Source of the DNA: Silvania hatchlandensis
GTDB taxonomy: Bacteria; Pseudomonadota; Gammaproteobacteria; Enterobacterales; Enterobacteriaceae
NCBI RefSeq assembly: GCF_025564065.1
Contig: NZ_JAMGZK010000041.1
Span: forward strand, 94,449 to 158,448
Reading direction: 5' to 3'
DNA: 64,000 nt
The number at the start of each line of letters is the position of its first letter. Within the stretch, counting starts at the first letter, position 1. Positions 30,003 through 38,281 of the stretch are shown one piece after another. Under the pieces are notes generated by a model. It ran no database searches, was not told where the DNA came from, and saw only the letters and a program-made list of their open reading frames with translations. The translations under genes were made by a program, and so were the position numbers.

Positions 30003-30501
30003 ACGTAAACTGCACCACGCTTGAAAATTCGCCCGCGCTGACCGGGGTATGCGAGGCGTAATAGCGTGCCGCCATCGGGAAGTCGGCGGTGTGGCTGACC
30101 GGGTCGATCACCGCGTTAAAGCGCGATTCTGGTGCCAGAATGATCGAGTCGTTGCGGTCGGCCAGTTCCAGCGCCAGCCCTTTTGCCGTGCCGGTGTTGG
30201 CGAACTTGAACGGGTGGGTCGTGTCGCGCTCCCCCTCAAGCTGGATGGTGGCCAGGGTCAGGCTTCGCGGGCATCTGGAGAGGGTGATATCAAAATTCTT
30301 CCACGTCCCGGTATCCCCCACCCTCTTAAAATCACTGGCCACCGCCTGGCCGAGATCCACCACCTTGTTCTGGCTGGTGCTATCCACCTGGCAGGCGATG
30401 TCGTAAATATTGCCTTTGATGCTGAGCATCACGTCGGTGGCCGGAGCGGACAGGCTGGTCAGTAGCAGGATCAAGGCTACATATTTCATCGGGGATCTCA
30501 C
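29989..30501 (-). CDS. Fimbrial minor subunit (LpfE-like)
   Basis: 170 residues with a signal peptide (MKYVALILLLTSLSAPA) and a pilin domain: the early cysteine in IYDIACQVD, the second in LSRCPRSL, and the C-terminal donor-strand motif VQFTFTY-Q. The order adhesin then this subunit matches the lpfD-lpfE end of Lpf-type operons, where LpfE is a minor pilin. Its start overlaps the adhesin stop by 4 bp. It converges on dinG with a 14-bp overlap. Confidence 0.8.
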   Translation of the reverse strand: MRSPMKYVALILLLTSLSAPATDVMLSIKGNIYDIACQVDSTSQNKVVDLGQAVASDFKRVGDTGTWKNFDITLSRCPRSLTLATIQLEGERDTTHPFKFANTGTAKGLALELADRNDSIILAPESRFNAVIDPVSHTADFPMAARYYASHTPVSAGEFSSVVQFTFTYQ

Positions 30502-31487
30502 TGGTATTCAATGTCGATGGTGGCAATGGTATTGGCTCGCCCGGCGGTCACCTGAGCGTCAGTCTGGTAATACTGCACCTGAAAAGGCAGGTCGAACGGC
30601 TGGTCGGGGACGGTCTTGTTGCCAAACATGATCGGAGAGTCGTAGCGCAGTATCACCCCGCTCACCATCATTCTCACCCCGATGCCGGTGGCACTGTCGC
30701 TGCCTGGCGTCAGGTTCAGCACGTCATTACCGTCACTGAGCGAGGTGCTGCCGTTGGCGCTGGTAACCCGGGCGGTCATGGTTACCGCGTCGGTACAGGT
30801 CGCCGTCAGGTTGAAGGTTTTCCAGTCGCTGCTGCTGCCAACATGGGTAAAGAGGCTGGTTGGGAAATCCCCCAGCATAATGACCAGACTTTTCGGATCC
30901 ACCGAGCAGGTGGTGGCCTTCAGCGCCAGGTTGCCGCCGTAGCGCACGGCGTCCAGTTTGCCGAGCTGCCGATCCGGATAGATGCCCAGCGACCAGATGC
31001 CGTTGCGTACCGTCGTTGACGCCTGCTCTCCGGTGGTGCTCGCGGTTTTGATCAGCTGCATCGTCAGCGACACGTTGAAGCTGCCGGATCCGTCACTGCT
31101 GACGTACCCCAGCGGTGTGCTGCGGCTGTCGCAGTGGGCGGCGCGGCCTCGCACCGGCTGTCCGGCGCTGTTCAGCAGCTCAATGCCAATCCCCTCTATA
31201 CCGCTGCGATACACTCCCGGCATCCCCGGCACCTCCTCGCCTTCGCCCAGATGGCAGGCGGTGATCGGCTTGCCGCTGTCGGCGGCATCACAGCCGCCTT
31301 TCACCCTATGCGAGCGGGTGGAGCCCGGAATGGCATTGCCGACCCCGAGCGTGGAGGGCACCGACAGCGTACCCGGCGTCACTGACCAGGGGAGATCCGC
31401 AGTGGAGCAGGTGGCTTTCGCCTGCGGCATAAACAGAAACAGGGCGGCCAACAGGGCCAGGACACAGCCGTAACGGAAGGGTTTCAT
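30498..31487 (-). CDS. Fimbrial tip adhesin (LpfD/FimH-like two-domain protein)
   Basis: 329 residues. A signal peptide (ALLAALFLFMPQAKA) is followed by an N-terminal region of about 160 residues with several cysteines (CSTADLPW, GGCDAADSGKPITACHLGE, HCDS), likely the receptor-binding domain. A C-terminal pilin domain follows (TTCSVDPKSLVIMLGDFPTS, LTATCTDAVTMTARV) ending TIDIEYQ, the donor-strand motif. Two-domain adhesins of this type sit at the fimbrial tip. The ligand cannot be told from sequence. It lies 16 bp after the usher gene. Confidence 0.8.
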   Translation of the reverse strand: MKPFRYGCVLALLAALFLFMPQAKATCSTADLPWSVTPGTLSVPSTLGVGNAIPGSTRSHRVKGGCDAADSGKPITACHLGEGEEVPGMPGVYRSGIEGIGIELLNSAGQPVRGRAAHCDSRSTPLGYVSSDGSGSFNVSLTMQLIKTASTTGEQASTTVRNGIWSLGIYPDRQLGKLDAVRYGGNLALKATTCSVDPKSLVIMLGDFPTSLFTHVGSSSDWKTFNLTATCTDAVTMTARVTSANGSTSLSDGNDVLNLTPGSDSATGIGVRMMVSGVILRYDSPIMFGNKTVPDQPFDLPFQVQYYQTDAQVTAGRANTIATIDIEYQ

Positions 31488-31503
31488 CTTTTCCTCGATG
31501 CTG

Positions 31504-34044
31504 TCAGGAGCACTGGGCGGTAACGCTAATCACCGGGTCAGCGGATCCGGACGGCAGTTGATAGTGGGCGGAGCAGTGCGCGCCTGCGCCTTTGCCCCAG
31601 CTGACGTTGACGCTGCCGCGGGCGTGCATCCCGGTCAGGTAGACCTGGCCGCCATCGCCAACGATAAATTCGCCGCTCTCATGGGCCGGGGTAGCCGCGG
31701 CGCCAAAGGGCACCGGACGACCGTCGGCGCGGGTGAGGGTCAGTAGCACCCGGCTGCCGACGCGGGTATCAAAGTGGGCACGCACAATCGCCCCCCGGGT
31801 TGGCGTGATGACTTTGGCCGCCTGGCCGACGTCGGCCCCGGGAGGCAGGCTCTCGGTATCCAGCGCTAAGGTGTTGTGATGGTACGGCGTGACGTAAGGC
31901 ACGATGGCATAGCCGCGATAGTCGATTTTGACCCCGTTCTGGTTGTCGATCCCGGTACCGCTGGCCCCCGGCGCCTCCATCAGCGCCACGGTATCCCCCA
32001 TCGGCTGGCCGAGGGTCACGCCGTGTGCGTGAACAATCATGCTCCCCTCTACGCCGAGGTTAAGCTGGCGCTGTTGGTTATCCTGGGAATAACCCGCCGT
32101 CATTTCGCCGTAGGTGGCTTTGTAATCGCTGTTCAGGTTAGTGCTGTAGCCGGAAGAATGGCTGTGGCCCTGCTGCACCCCCCAACTGAGGTTATTGTCT
32201 GCCAGCGCGGTGCCGTTCAGGCCAACGCTCTGGCTGGTGTCATGCTTGCTGTTGTTAAGGATGTAATTGACCCAGGTATTGCTCAGCCAGTGTTCCAGCG
32301 GAACGGAGACGTTGAAGCCGAAGGTCTGCTCGTTCACCCACGGGTCATCGTCCTCCTCATCCTGAACGTTTTTGCTCAGGGCGTAGTTGACACCGTAACT
32401 GATGCCGTGCCAGCTGCCGTTATAGCCGACGCTCAGCGAGGTCATGCCCTGGTCGCTATGCCAGTAATTCTCTTTCACCAGACTTAACGTCACCGAGCCC
32501 AGGGAGCCGCCGAGGGACTGATCGAGGGTCGCCTCCTGGCGGTTGTGTAGCCTGTCGGCTTGCGTCCAGTCGTCGTCATGGGTGTGGGAGTCGAACACAT
32601 CTGTCATGGTGTTAAACCCAGCGCTGTTATAGCGATACCCGGCCACCGTAAAGTGAGTGCCGGTGGTGGCGAAGTCTTTGCTATAGCGCACCCGCAAGGC
32701 GCGGCCATGGGAGGTTTTTTGCTCCTGCATCTGCGATTTTGCCGTGGTCATGTCCACCGAAAACGCCCCCCAGTCGCCGATGTTTTTCCCGGTGCCGAGC
32801 GCCAGAGCATCGTAATACTGGCTGGTCTGGATACCGCCGTAGGCGGTGATGTCGTACGGCAGGCCATAGATGCCGGTGCCCTGCAGGAACGGGGTTTTCT
32901 CTACGCGGTGGTCATAGCTGCGATAGTGCCCGCCGGTCAGGCTGTATTTAAACCGGCCTTCACGCTGCAAAACCGGCACCGAGGCGTAAGGCACCACGAA
33001 GTGCTGCTCGCTGCCGTCGGTCTCTTTGACGGTTACGTTCAGATCGCCGCTGCCGCCGGTAGGATAGAGATCGTTAATCTCGAACGCGCCGGGGGCGACA
33101 TAGTTCTGATAGATCACGTAGCCATTCTGGCGCACTACCACCTGGGCGTTGCTGTGAGCCACGCCGCGAATACGTGGGGCGAAGCCCTTCAGGCTGTCCG
33201 CCAGCATGTCATCGTCAGAGGCGATCTGCGCCCCGGTAAATGCCAGGCTGTCAAATACGTCCGAGGGGGTGGAGCTTTGCCCGAGGGTGACGACGCTGCC
33301 CAGCGACAGAATGTTGCGTTGGGCATAGCTGTAGACCGGGGAGAAGTCGCGCTGCGTCGTGCGATCGTCCCGGGTCTCGCTCCATGTGGAGTAGGTGCGC
33401 AGACGCCAGGCTCCGAGGTTCAGCCCCGGACGCAGGTTCAGATAATCATTGCGCTGGTGGCCACCGTCTTCCCCCCGGCTGCGGCTATCCTGGGTGGAGT
33501 AGCTGTAGTTCAGCAGTAAGGCGTTAATCCCGTTGTCCATCTCATCAGGCGCCACATAACCGTGAGGCACCGGAGTGATGGCCGCCTGCGGGATACTCAG
33601 CAGCAGCTGCCGCTGGCCGGGACGGAAGGTCGCGCTGGCGGCAGGTAACCCGGAGAGATCGACACAGCCGTCATCCTTTGTGACGCTGAATTTATCGCTC
33701 TGGATACCCAGGCTTCTGAGGGTTTCCACCGAGAGGCAGGGTTGCAGGATGGCCGATCCGCTGGTTGGCTGTTGCACGCCAAAATTGATCTTTCTGTTGG
33801 CGACTTTATTGTTATTCACATAGACATCCACCTGATAGCTCCCCGGCGCGATGCCCGGACCCTTCTCATACAGCGTGAGGTCGGTTTTGCCCTGACCGGG
33901 AGTGTCGATATCCAGCAGCGCTGGGTTGAAATAATCTTCTGCCAGCGCCTGCTGCACGCCCACGCTCAGTACCACGCAGTTCAGAGCAATCAGCAGGGCG
34001 CGCGCGGGGTGACGGGGTGTTTTGGAGGAAAAGTACCAGGGCAT
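31504..34044 (-). CDS. Outer-membrane fimbrial usher (LpfC/FimD-like)
   Basis: 846 residues. The usher is the outer-membrane pore where chaperone-subunit complexes assemble. Visible parts: a signal peptide ending VQQALA, the N-terminal chaperone-binding domain (FNPALLDIDTPGQGKTDLTL), the beta-barrel with plug region (GSGDLNVTVKETDGSEQHF then YASVPVLQREGRFKYS), and two C-terminal domains (VVITPTRGAIVRAHFDTR-like, HCSAHYQLP). Length is normal for the family and there is no frameshift. The chaperone gene ends 7 bp before it. Confidence 0.92.
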   Translation of the reverse strand: MPWYFSSKTPRHPARALLIALNCVVLSVGVQQALAEDYFNPALLDIDTPGQGKTDLTLYEKGPGIAPGSYQVDVYVNNNKVANRKINFGVQQPTSGSAILQPCLSVETLRSLGIQSDKFSVTKDDGCVDLSGLPAASATFRPGQRQLLLSIPQAAITPVPHGYVAPDEMDNGINALLLNYSYSTQDSRSRGEDGGHQRNDYLNLRPGLNLGAWRLRTYSTWSETRDDRTTQRDFSPVYSYAQRNILSLGSVVTLGQSSTPSDVFDSLAFTGAQIASDDDMLADSLKGFAPRIRGVAHSNAQVVVRQNGYVIYQNYVAPGAFEINDLYPTGGSGDLNVTVKETDGSEQHFVVPYASVPVLQREGRFKYSLTGGHYRSYDHRVEKTPFLQGTGIYGLPYDITAYGGIQTSQYYDALALGTGKNIGDWGAFSVDMTTAKSQMQEQKTSHGRALRVRYSKDFATTGTHFTVAGYRYNSAGFNTMTDVFDSHTHDDDWTQADRLHNRQEATLDQSLGGSLGSVTLSLVKENYWHSDQGMTSLSVGYNGSWHGISYGVNYALSKNVQDEEDDDPWVNEQTFGFNVSVPLEHWLSNTWVNYILNNSKHDTSQSVGLNGTALADNNLSWGVQQGHSHSSGYSTNLNSDYKATYGEMTAGYSQDNQQRQLNLGVEGSMIVHAHGVTLGQPMGDTVALMEAPGASGTGIDNQNGVKIDYRGYAIVPYVTPYHHNTLALDTESLPPGADVGQAAKVITPTRGAIVRAHFDTRVGSRVLLTLTRADGRPVPFGAAATPAHESGEFIVGDGGQVYLTGMHARGSVNVSWGKGAGAHCSAHYQLPSGSADPVISVTAQCS

Positions 34045-34051
34045 GGCAGCG

Positions 34052-34732
34052 TCAGTCTTTTTGCACAGATGCGGACCAGGCGTGGCTCACCGCGCCATAG
34101 TCGTTGATGATTTTCCAGGAAACCTTGTTCCCGGCGATCCCGCCCGACACGGTAAAGTGTGCGTCGCTGTTGGGTGCCACCCAGGTGACGTTATCGACTT
34201 TTTTGCCGCCGACGGTGATGGCCTGGAAGTTCATGTAAAACGGCGTCGGGTTGCTCACCACCAGATTGTTACCCTGTTTATGCCAGCGTAATTTATCCGC
34301 CACCTCATCCGGCTTGCCGTTAATCCCGGTCGGGCGGTAGATCAGCTTGATCCGCGTTTTAATCGCGATTTGCAGGGTGTTGCTGCTCTCTTCCCGCGAG
34401 GTGGACGGAATGGATTTGATATTCAGCCAGTAGAGCGATTCGCGATCGGTCGGTAGGTTGCCCCCGGTGCGCACCACGCGCAGGACGTTGTCCTGTTTGC
34501 CATCGAGGCGAAAAAGCGGCGGGGTGATCAGAAACGGCGCTTTATCCCGCGCATTGTCGGCGCTCTCGACCCAGGACTGCACCAGGTAGTTGCGGTTATC
34601 CGGGTTGGAAATCCCTAATGATGCTTCTTTTTTATCTCCCTGATAAATTAAACGGGTCCCTTCGATAATTACCCCGGCGTGAGCGGCGGTGGTCATTAAT
34701 AACAGGGAGGCGATGAAAATAGATTTACGCAT
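34052..34732 (-). CDS. Periplasmic fimbrial chaperone (LpfB/FimC-like)
   Basis: 226 residues. A PapD-like chaperone folds pilins by donating its G1 strand. Signal peptide: SIFIASLLLMTTAAHA. Mature start GVIIEGTRLIYQGDKKEASL carries the conserved Arg of the subunit-anchoring cleft; the second key Lys is probably in TRIKLIYRPTGI. The family loop NPTPFYMNF is intact. The ATG at 34732 is used; the longer frame upstream has no signal peptide and runs into the pilin gene. Confidence 0.9.
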   Translation of the reverse strand: MRKSIFIASLLLMTTAAHAGVIIEGTRLIYQGDKKEASLGISNPDNRNYLVQSWVESADNARDKAPFLITPPLFRLDGKQDNVLRVVRTGGNLPTDRESLYWLNIKSIPSTSREESSNTLQIAIKTRIKLIYRPTGINGKPDEVADKLRWHKQGNNLVVSNPTPFYMNFQAITVGGKKVDNVTWVAPNSDAHFTVSGGIAGNKVSWKIINDYGAVSHAWSASVQKD

Positions 34733-34759
34733 AACGGAACTCTGAATAAGGCTCAGAAT

Positions 34760-34781
34760 GCCTGACCGCAGCGGGCCAGGC
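34760..34781 (-). other. Stem-loop between major pilin and chaperone genes
   Basis: GCCTG and CAGGC pair across a 12-base loop in the 58-bp gap. No T run follows on the minus strand. Such stems between a pilin gene and the next gene often mark transcript processing or partial termination and so raise pilin over the assembly genes. Confidence 0.4.
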
Positions 34782-34790
34782 ACCGCAGGA

Positions 34791-35327
34791 TTAATTGTAC
34801 ATGACGGTAAAGGTGGAGACCGCATTAGCCGGGCCGGCGGTGATGGCGCTGCCGGTCTGGATATAGCGTGCGCCAAATACCAGATCGTTGGTGATGGTGC
34901 CGGACTGCAGCGTATAGCTGGTCGAGGCGGTATACAGGCTCAGTGGATTTTCGGTTTTATCCAGCAGCTGAATACCGACGCCGGTTGCCGCACCGGTACC
35001 GGGGGTGACGGCCAGCACGTTGGCGTTGGTGCCGTCAGCGGAGCCGCCAAAGTTGATGGCCGCGCTGGCGATGGTATCCGGGCAGTCTTTCAGTTTGATA
35101 TCAAAACGGGTGGTCGTGGTGGTGGAGCCTGAACCGGTGAAGGCCGTTTGCGATATTTTGCCGAGGGAAACATCCAGCGGGCTGCTGACGCCATTGACCA
35201 CCTGGCAGGCGGAATCGATGATTTCGCCGGTGAAATTGATTTGCCCCTCGCCGCTGTTCGCAGCCCAGGCAGAAACAGAACAACATAATGCAGTGACAAT
35301 AAAGGTGCCGGAGACAATTTTACGCAT
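34791..35327 (-). CDS. Major fimbrial subunit (LpfA/FimA-like)
   Basis: 178 residues with a signal peptide (IVSGTFIVTALCCSVSAWA) and a classic type-1-like pilin: GEGQINFTGEIIDSACQV, the second cysteine in LKDCPDT, the AVTPGTGAATGVGIQLLD loop, and the C-terminal VSTFTVMYN donor-strand motif. The ATG at 35327 is used because AGGA lies 7 bases upstream; an ATG at 35333 would sit on that site. First gene of the five-gene operon in lpfABCDE order. Confidence 0.88.
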   Translation of the reverse strand: MRKIVSGTFIVTALCCSVSAWAANSGEGQINFTGEIIDSACQVVNGVSSPLDVSLGKISQTAFTGSGSTTTTTRFDIKLKDCPDTIASAAINFGGSADGTNANVLAVTPGTGAATGVGIQLLDKTENPLSLYTASTSYTLQSGTITNDLVFGARYIQTGSAITAGPANAVSTFTVMYN

Positions 35328-35606
35328 AATCATTCCTGAGTGAATTCCGGTGGTAATAACATCCGTTGTGATTGATTTTTGAAAAAGTAGGCCGACTTTT
35401 TATCGGGGGCCAATTTACGATATTAATTGCTGATGGATAACTATTGGCAGGGGCAATAGTGATTTCATCAACGGTTGAAATTTATATTTTTACAGTTATT
35501 ACAGAGGGATGGTGTTATTGCGGCCCGGCCGCAATAAGAGAAATGTCTGTTCGCTGCCGCCTTATCGACGCTATAGTGTTAAAAAGCTGTCGCAAGGAGA
35601 GTTGTC
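35328..35606. promoter_or_regulatory. Divergent upstream region of the fimbrial operon and ybiB
   Basis: About 280 bp, AT-rich. It holds AAAAAGT-6 bases-ACTTTTT (35382-35401), a small inverted repeat near the pilin gene, and a perfect 10-bp hairpin, TTATTGCGGC / GCCGCAATAA, at 35515-35537 upstream of ybiB with no T run. AAGGAGA at 35594-35600 is the ybiB ribosome site. No invertible switch with paired repeats bracketing a promoter is evident. Confidence 0.5.
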
Positions 35607-36569
35607 GTGGATTATCGCAAAATTATCAAAGAGGTCGGACGGGGTAAAAACCACGCTCGTGACCTGGATCAGCAGACTGCCCGGGCGCTCTATACCCTGA
35701 TGCTCAATGGCGAGGTGCCGGAGCTGGAGATGGGTGGCATTCTGATTGCGCTGCGTATTAAAGGGGAAGGTGAGGCCGAAATGCGCGGCTTCTATGAGGC
35801 GATGCAGGCGCAAACCCTGCGCCTGACGCCGCCTGTAGCAAAGCCGATGCCGGTGGTGATCCCCAGCTATAACGGGGCGCGCAAGCAGGCGAACCTCACC
35901 CCGCTGCTGGCGATTCTGCTCAACAAGCTCGGGTTCCCGGTGGTGGTGCACGGGGTCAGTGAAGATCCGACCCGGGTGCTGACTGAAACTATTTTTACCC
36001 TGATGGGCATCGAGCCTGTCCGCCACGGTGGGCAGGCGCAGGCGAAGCTGGAAGGGCATCAGCCGGTGTACATCCCGGTGAGCACGCTGTGCCCACCGCT
36101 GGAAAAACAGCTGGCGATGCGCTGGCGGATGGGGGTGCGAAACAGCGCCCACACGCTGGCGAAGCTGGCAACACCGTTTGGTGAAGATGAGGCCCTGCGT
36201 CTTTCCAGCGTTTCGCACCCGGAATATGTCACCCGCGTCGCGACGTTCTTTGCCGATATCGGTGGCAGAGGGCTGCTGATGCACGGCACCGAAGGGGAGG
36301 TCTATGCCAATCCGCAGCGCTGTCCGCAGCAAACGCTGATTGAACCGGCCGGTACCCGGGTGGTGCTGGAGCGCGGGGAAGAGAACAGTAACGTGGCGCT
36401 GCCGCAGGCCAAAGACGCCGAAACCACGGCCCGCTGGATTGAACACTGCCTCTCCGGACGCGAGGCGGTTCCCCACGCCATCAAGCTGCAGATGGCCTGC
36501 TGCCTGCTGGCGACCGGGCTGGCCGAGACGGTCGAGGCCGGGCTGGCGCGGGTTAACCAGAGTTTTTAA
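35607..36569 (+). CDS. ybiB: YbiB, nucleic-acid-binding TrpD2-family protein
   Basis: 320 residues. The fold is that of anthranilate phosphoribosyltransferase (TrpD), but YbiB (TrpD2 family) binds nucleic acids and has no trp role. GTG at 35607 is set by AAGGAGA 6 bases upstream and by the family start DYRKIIKEVGRGKNHARDL. In E. coli ybiB lies directly after the SOS gene dinG; here a fimbrial operon separates them, so ybiB must use its own promoter. No clear LexA box was seen in the gap. Confidence 0.93.
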   Translation: MDYRKIIKEVGRGKNHARDLDQQTARALYTLMLNGEVPELEMGGILIALRIKGEGEAEMRGFYEAMQAQTLRLTPPVAKPMPVVIPSYNGARKQANLTPLLAILLNKLGFPVVVHGVSEDPTRVLTETIFTLMGIEPVRHGGQAQAKLEGHQPVYIPVSTLCPPLEKQLAMRWRMGVRNSAHTLAKLATPFGEDEALRLSSVSHPEYVTRVATFFADIGGRGLLMHGTEGEVYANPQRCPQQTLIEPAGTRVVLERGEENSNVALPQAKDAETTARWIEHCLSGREAVPHAIKLQMACCLLATGLAETVEAGLARVNQSF

Positions 36570-36578
36570 ATAAAAAAA

Positions 36579-36600
36579 GCCCGTCCAGCGATGGACGGGC
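36579..36600 (-). terminator. Terminator for ybiJ (minus strand)
   Basis: GCCCGTCCA, a 4-base loop and TGGACGGGC form a perfect 9-bp stem. On the minus strand it is followed by seven T, so it acts for the minus-strand gene ybiJ. A second perfect stem (GCTCGCCAG-cgaa-CTGGCGAGC) lies at 36638-36659, nearer ybiJ, with no T run. Confidence 0.8.
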
Positions 36601-36679
36601 CAAAAAAGTAACAACAGGGTCAATGAGGGTTGGAGCTGCTCGCCAGCGAACTGGCGAGCGGGTGGAGATCGGATTCAGC

Positions 36680-36940
36680 TTACTTGTAGATAACGGCAGT
36701 GCCGCTCATTTTGTTATTGGTGTTTGCAGAAGTAATGGTATAGCCGGTTGCGCCAGCGGCTTGTGCTTTCTCAGCCAGGCGTGCTTCCAGACCGTCCAGC
36801 GTGGTGGCGCCTTCAACGCTTACCACACCGATTTTGTTCATGCTGTTTGCCTGAGCAGCGGACACAGACTCCGCAGCAAAAGCACCGAAAGACAGAGTCG
36901 TCAGGGCAACAGCAGCAACAGCATATTTGATGGTTTTCAT
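36680..36940 (-). CDS. ybiJ: DUF1471 (YhcN/BhsA/McbA) family periplasmic protein YbiJ
   Basis: 86 residues, same as E. coli YbiJ. A signal peptide (TIKYAVAAVALTTLSFGAFA) precedes a small alpha/beta domain (IGVVSVEGATTLDGLEARLA, then TGYTITSANTNNKMSGTAVI). The family is linked to stress responses and biofilm; the role of YbiJ is not known. ATG at 36940 gives the normal length; an upstream ATG at 37003 adds 21 residues and loses the signal peptide. Its relative mcbA lies 4 kb away. Confidence 0.93.
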   Translation of the reverse strand: MKTIKYAVAAVALTTLSFGAFAAESVSAAQANSMNKIGVVSVEGATTLDGLEARLAEKAQAAGATGYTITSANTNNKMSGTAVIYK

Positions 36941-37224
36941 AGTTAATATCTCGCAGGTTATTCTGTTAAGGGGACGATGTTCCGTCGATGTGATAAGTAT
37001 CACGCTTTTTTGCGAGAGATAAAATCGAAGAGAATTGACGTCGTCATTCGAAAAATTTGAATGACAAATAAGTTATTGAATATTAATAAATTCGGTGAAT
37101 GTCTTTACCTTTCTTGCCGTTGCGCTTTACAGACGGCGAAAGAAGGGCACTTTTTGCGAAACCCTGGATTAAAATACGTGCGCAAAGACGAAACCGCTTG
37201 CGCGGCTCTCAGGGTTGCAGCAAG
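36941..37224. promoter_or_regulatory. ybiJ upstream and ybiI downstream region
   Basis: About 284 bp without a recognisable gene. The part nearest ybiJ is AT-rich and should hold its promoter. The rest shows no terminator with a T run and no family-like frame. Confidence 0.35.
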
Positions 37225-37491
37225 TCAACGTAACTGGCTGTCCTTCGATCCTCTGCGATTATATCCTGCGTGTGAAGCGGAATGTGAATCTTTATCCTGC
37301 TGGCAGGCGATGCACAGCCTGACGCCGGGCACGGCCTGGCGCCGCGCTTCGGGGATAGGTACCCCGCACTCTTCACATTCCATCAGACTCTCGCCGCGCG
37401 GAATTTCACCCCGCGCCCGCGCTACCGCATCTTCAATGGTACTGTTGATCTGCTCGTTAACCGCATCATCGTTCGCCCAACCGGAAGCCAT
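37225..37491 (-). CDS. ybiI: DksA/TraR-type zinc-finger protein YbiI
   Basis: 88 residues. The four-cysteine zinc finger is complete: CEECGVPIPEARR and LCIACQQ, the DksA/TraR C-terminal type. The N-terminal half is a short helix without the DksA coiled coil, so it resembles the phage-type TraR class in size. Cellular role unknown. The ATG at 37491 (MASGWANDD) matches E. coli; an ATG at 37512 adds seven residues. Confidence 0.93.
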   Translation of the reverse strand: MASGWANDDAVNEQINSTIEDAVARARGEIPRGESLMECEECGVPIPEARRQAVPGVRLCIACQQDKDSHSASHAGYNRRGSKDSQLR

Positions 37492-37562
37492 ACGCCCCTC
37501 CTGACAGCTCATAGTGCATACAGTAACTATGGCGCTAAAAAAGTGTCAATCAAGGCTGGCGG

Positions 37563-38240
37563 TCAGATTTCAGACCATTCGCGCAGCAGGTTGTGGTAGA
37601 GATTCAGCAGGGACAGCACCTCCTCGCTTTCACCATGGCGACCGCGCAGGGTCTGGATGTTGCGGTCCAGGTCGAACAGCATGTTGCGTTTTTTGTCATC
37701 GCGGATCATCGACTGGATCCACATAAAGGACGCCACGCGCACGCCGCGGGTTACCGGGGTCACGCAGTGCAGGCTACTGGACGGATACAGCACCAGATCC
37801 CCCGCCGGGAGCTTGACGCTGTGCTGGCCGAAGGTGTCATTCACCACCAGCTCGCCGCCGTCGTAGCTGTCGGGGGCGCTTAAAAAGAGCGTGGCGGAGA
37901 GATCGGTGCGCATCCAGCCGGTCTGCGGATGGCTGCGTACCGCGCCGTCAACGTGAAAACCGTACGTCTCCTGCTGCTGATAGCGGTTAAACAGCGGGCT
38001 GGAGATCTGACGCGGCAGGGCGGCGGCAAAGAACATTGAGTGCTGATTCACTGCCTGCAGCACGGCCGCCTGCAGGGTCATGTACAGTTCACTCTGGGTA
38101 TCCACCTGCTGATTATTTTTGACCTGCGCGCCCTGGTTGCCCACGGTGGCACGCCCGTCAACCCACGGCGCCTGATCCAGCTGGGTGCGGAACTGCGCCA
38201 CCTCGTCGGCGTTCAGCACGCCCGGAATGTGATACATCAT
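37563..38240 (-). CDS. ybiX: Fe(II)/2-oxoglutarate dioxygenase YbiX (PKHD-type hydroxylase)
   Basis: 225 residues. The HxD...H iron site is visible: [14 protein letters not shown] and, about 60 residues on, [13 protein letters not shown] with the distal His and the Arg that binds 2-oxoglutarate. The substrate is unknown. It lies after the iron receptor gene fiu in the same direction, but a strong terminator sits between them (38253-38275), so co-expression would need read-through or another promoter. Confidence 0.93.
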   Translation of the reverse strand: MMYHIPGVLNADEVAQFRTQLDQAPWVDGRATVGNQGAQVKNNQQVDTQSELYMTLQAAVLQAVNQHSMFFAAALPRQISSPLFNRYQQQETYGFHVDGAVRSHPQTGWMRTDLSATLFLSAPDSYDGGELVVNDTFGQHSVKLPAGDLVLYPSSSLHCVTPVTRGVRVASFMWIQSMIRDDKKRNMLFDLDRNIQTLRGRHGESEEVLSLLNLYHNLLREWSEI

Positions 38241-38252
38241 AAAGGGTTCCTC

Positions 38253-38275
38253 AAAAAGTGGGGCCGAAGCCCCAC
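38253..38275 (-). terminator. Terminator after fiu (minus strand)
   Basis: On the minus strand GTGGGGC, a TTCG tetraloop and GCCCCAC form a perfect 7-bp stem followed by five T. It lies 7 bp after the fiu stop and ahead of ybiX. Confidence 0.85.
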
Positions 38276-38281
38276 GATTGA

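Noticed and set aside
32560..33519. Plus-strand ORF opposite the fimbrial usher (319 codons)
   Set aside because: Antisense shadow; the usher is intact and conserved on the other strand.
35328..35606. Invertible fimbrial promoter (fimS-like switch)
   Set aside because: No pair of inverted repeats bracketing a promoter was found and no recombinase gene is nearby; the AAAAAGT/ACTTTTT repeat is too short and close-spaced.
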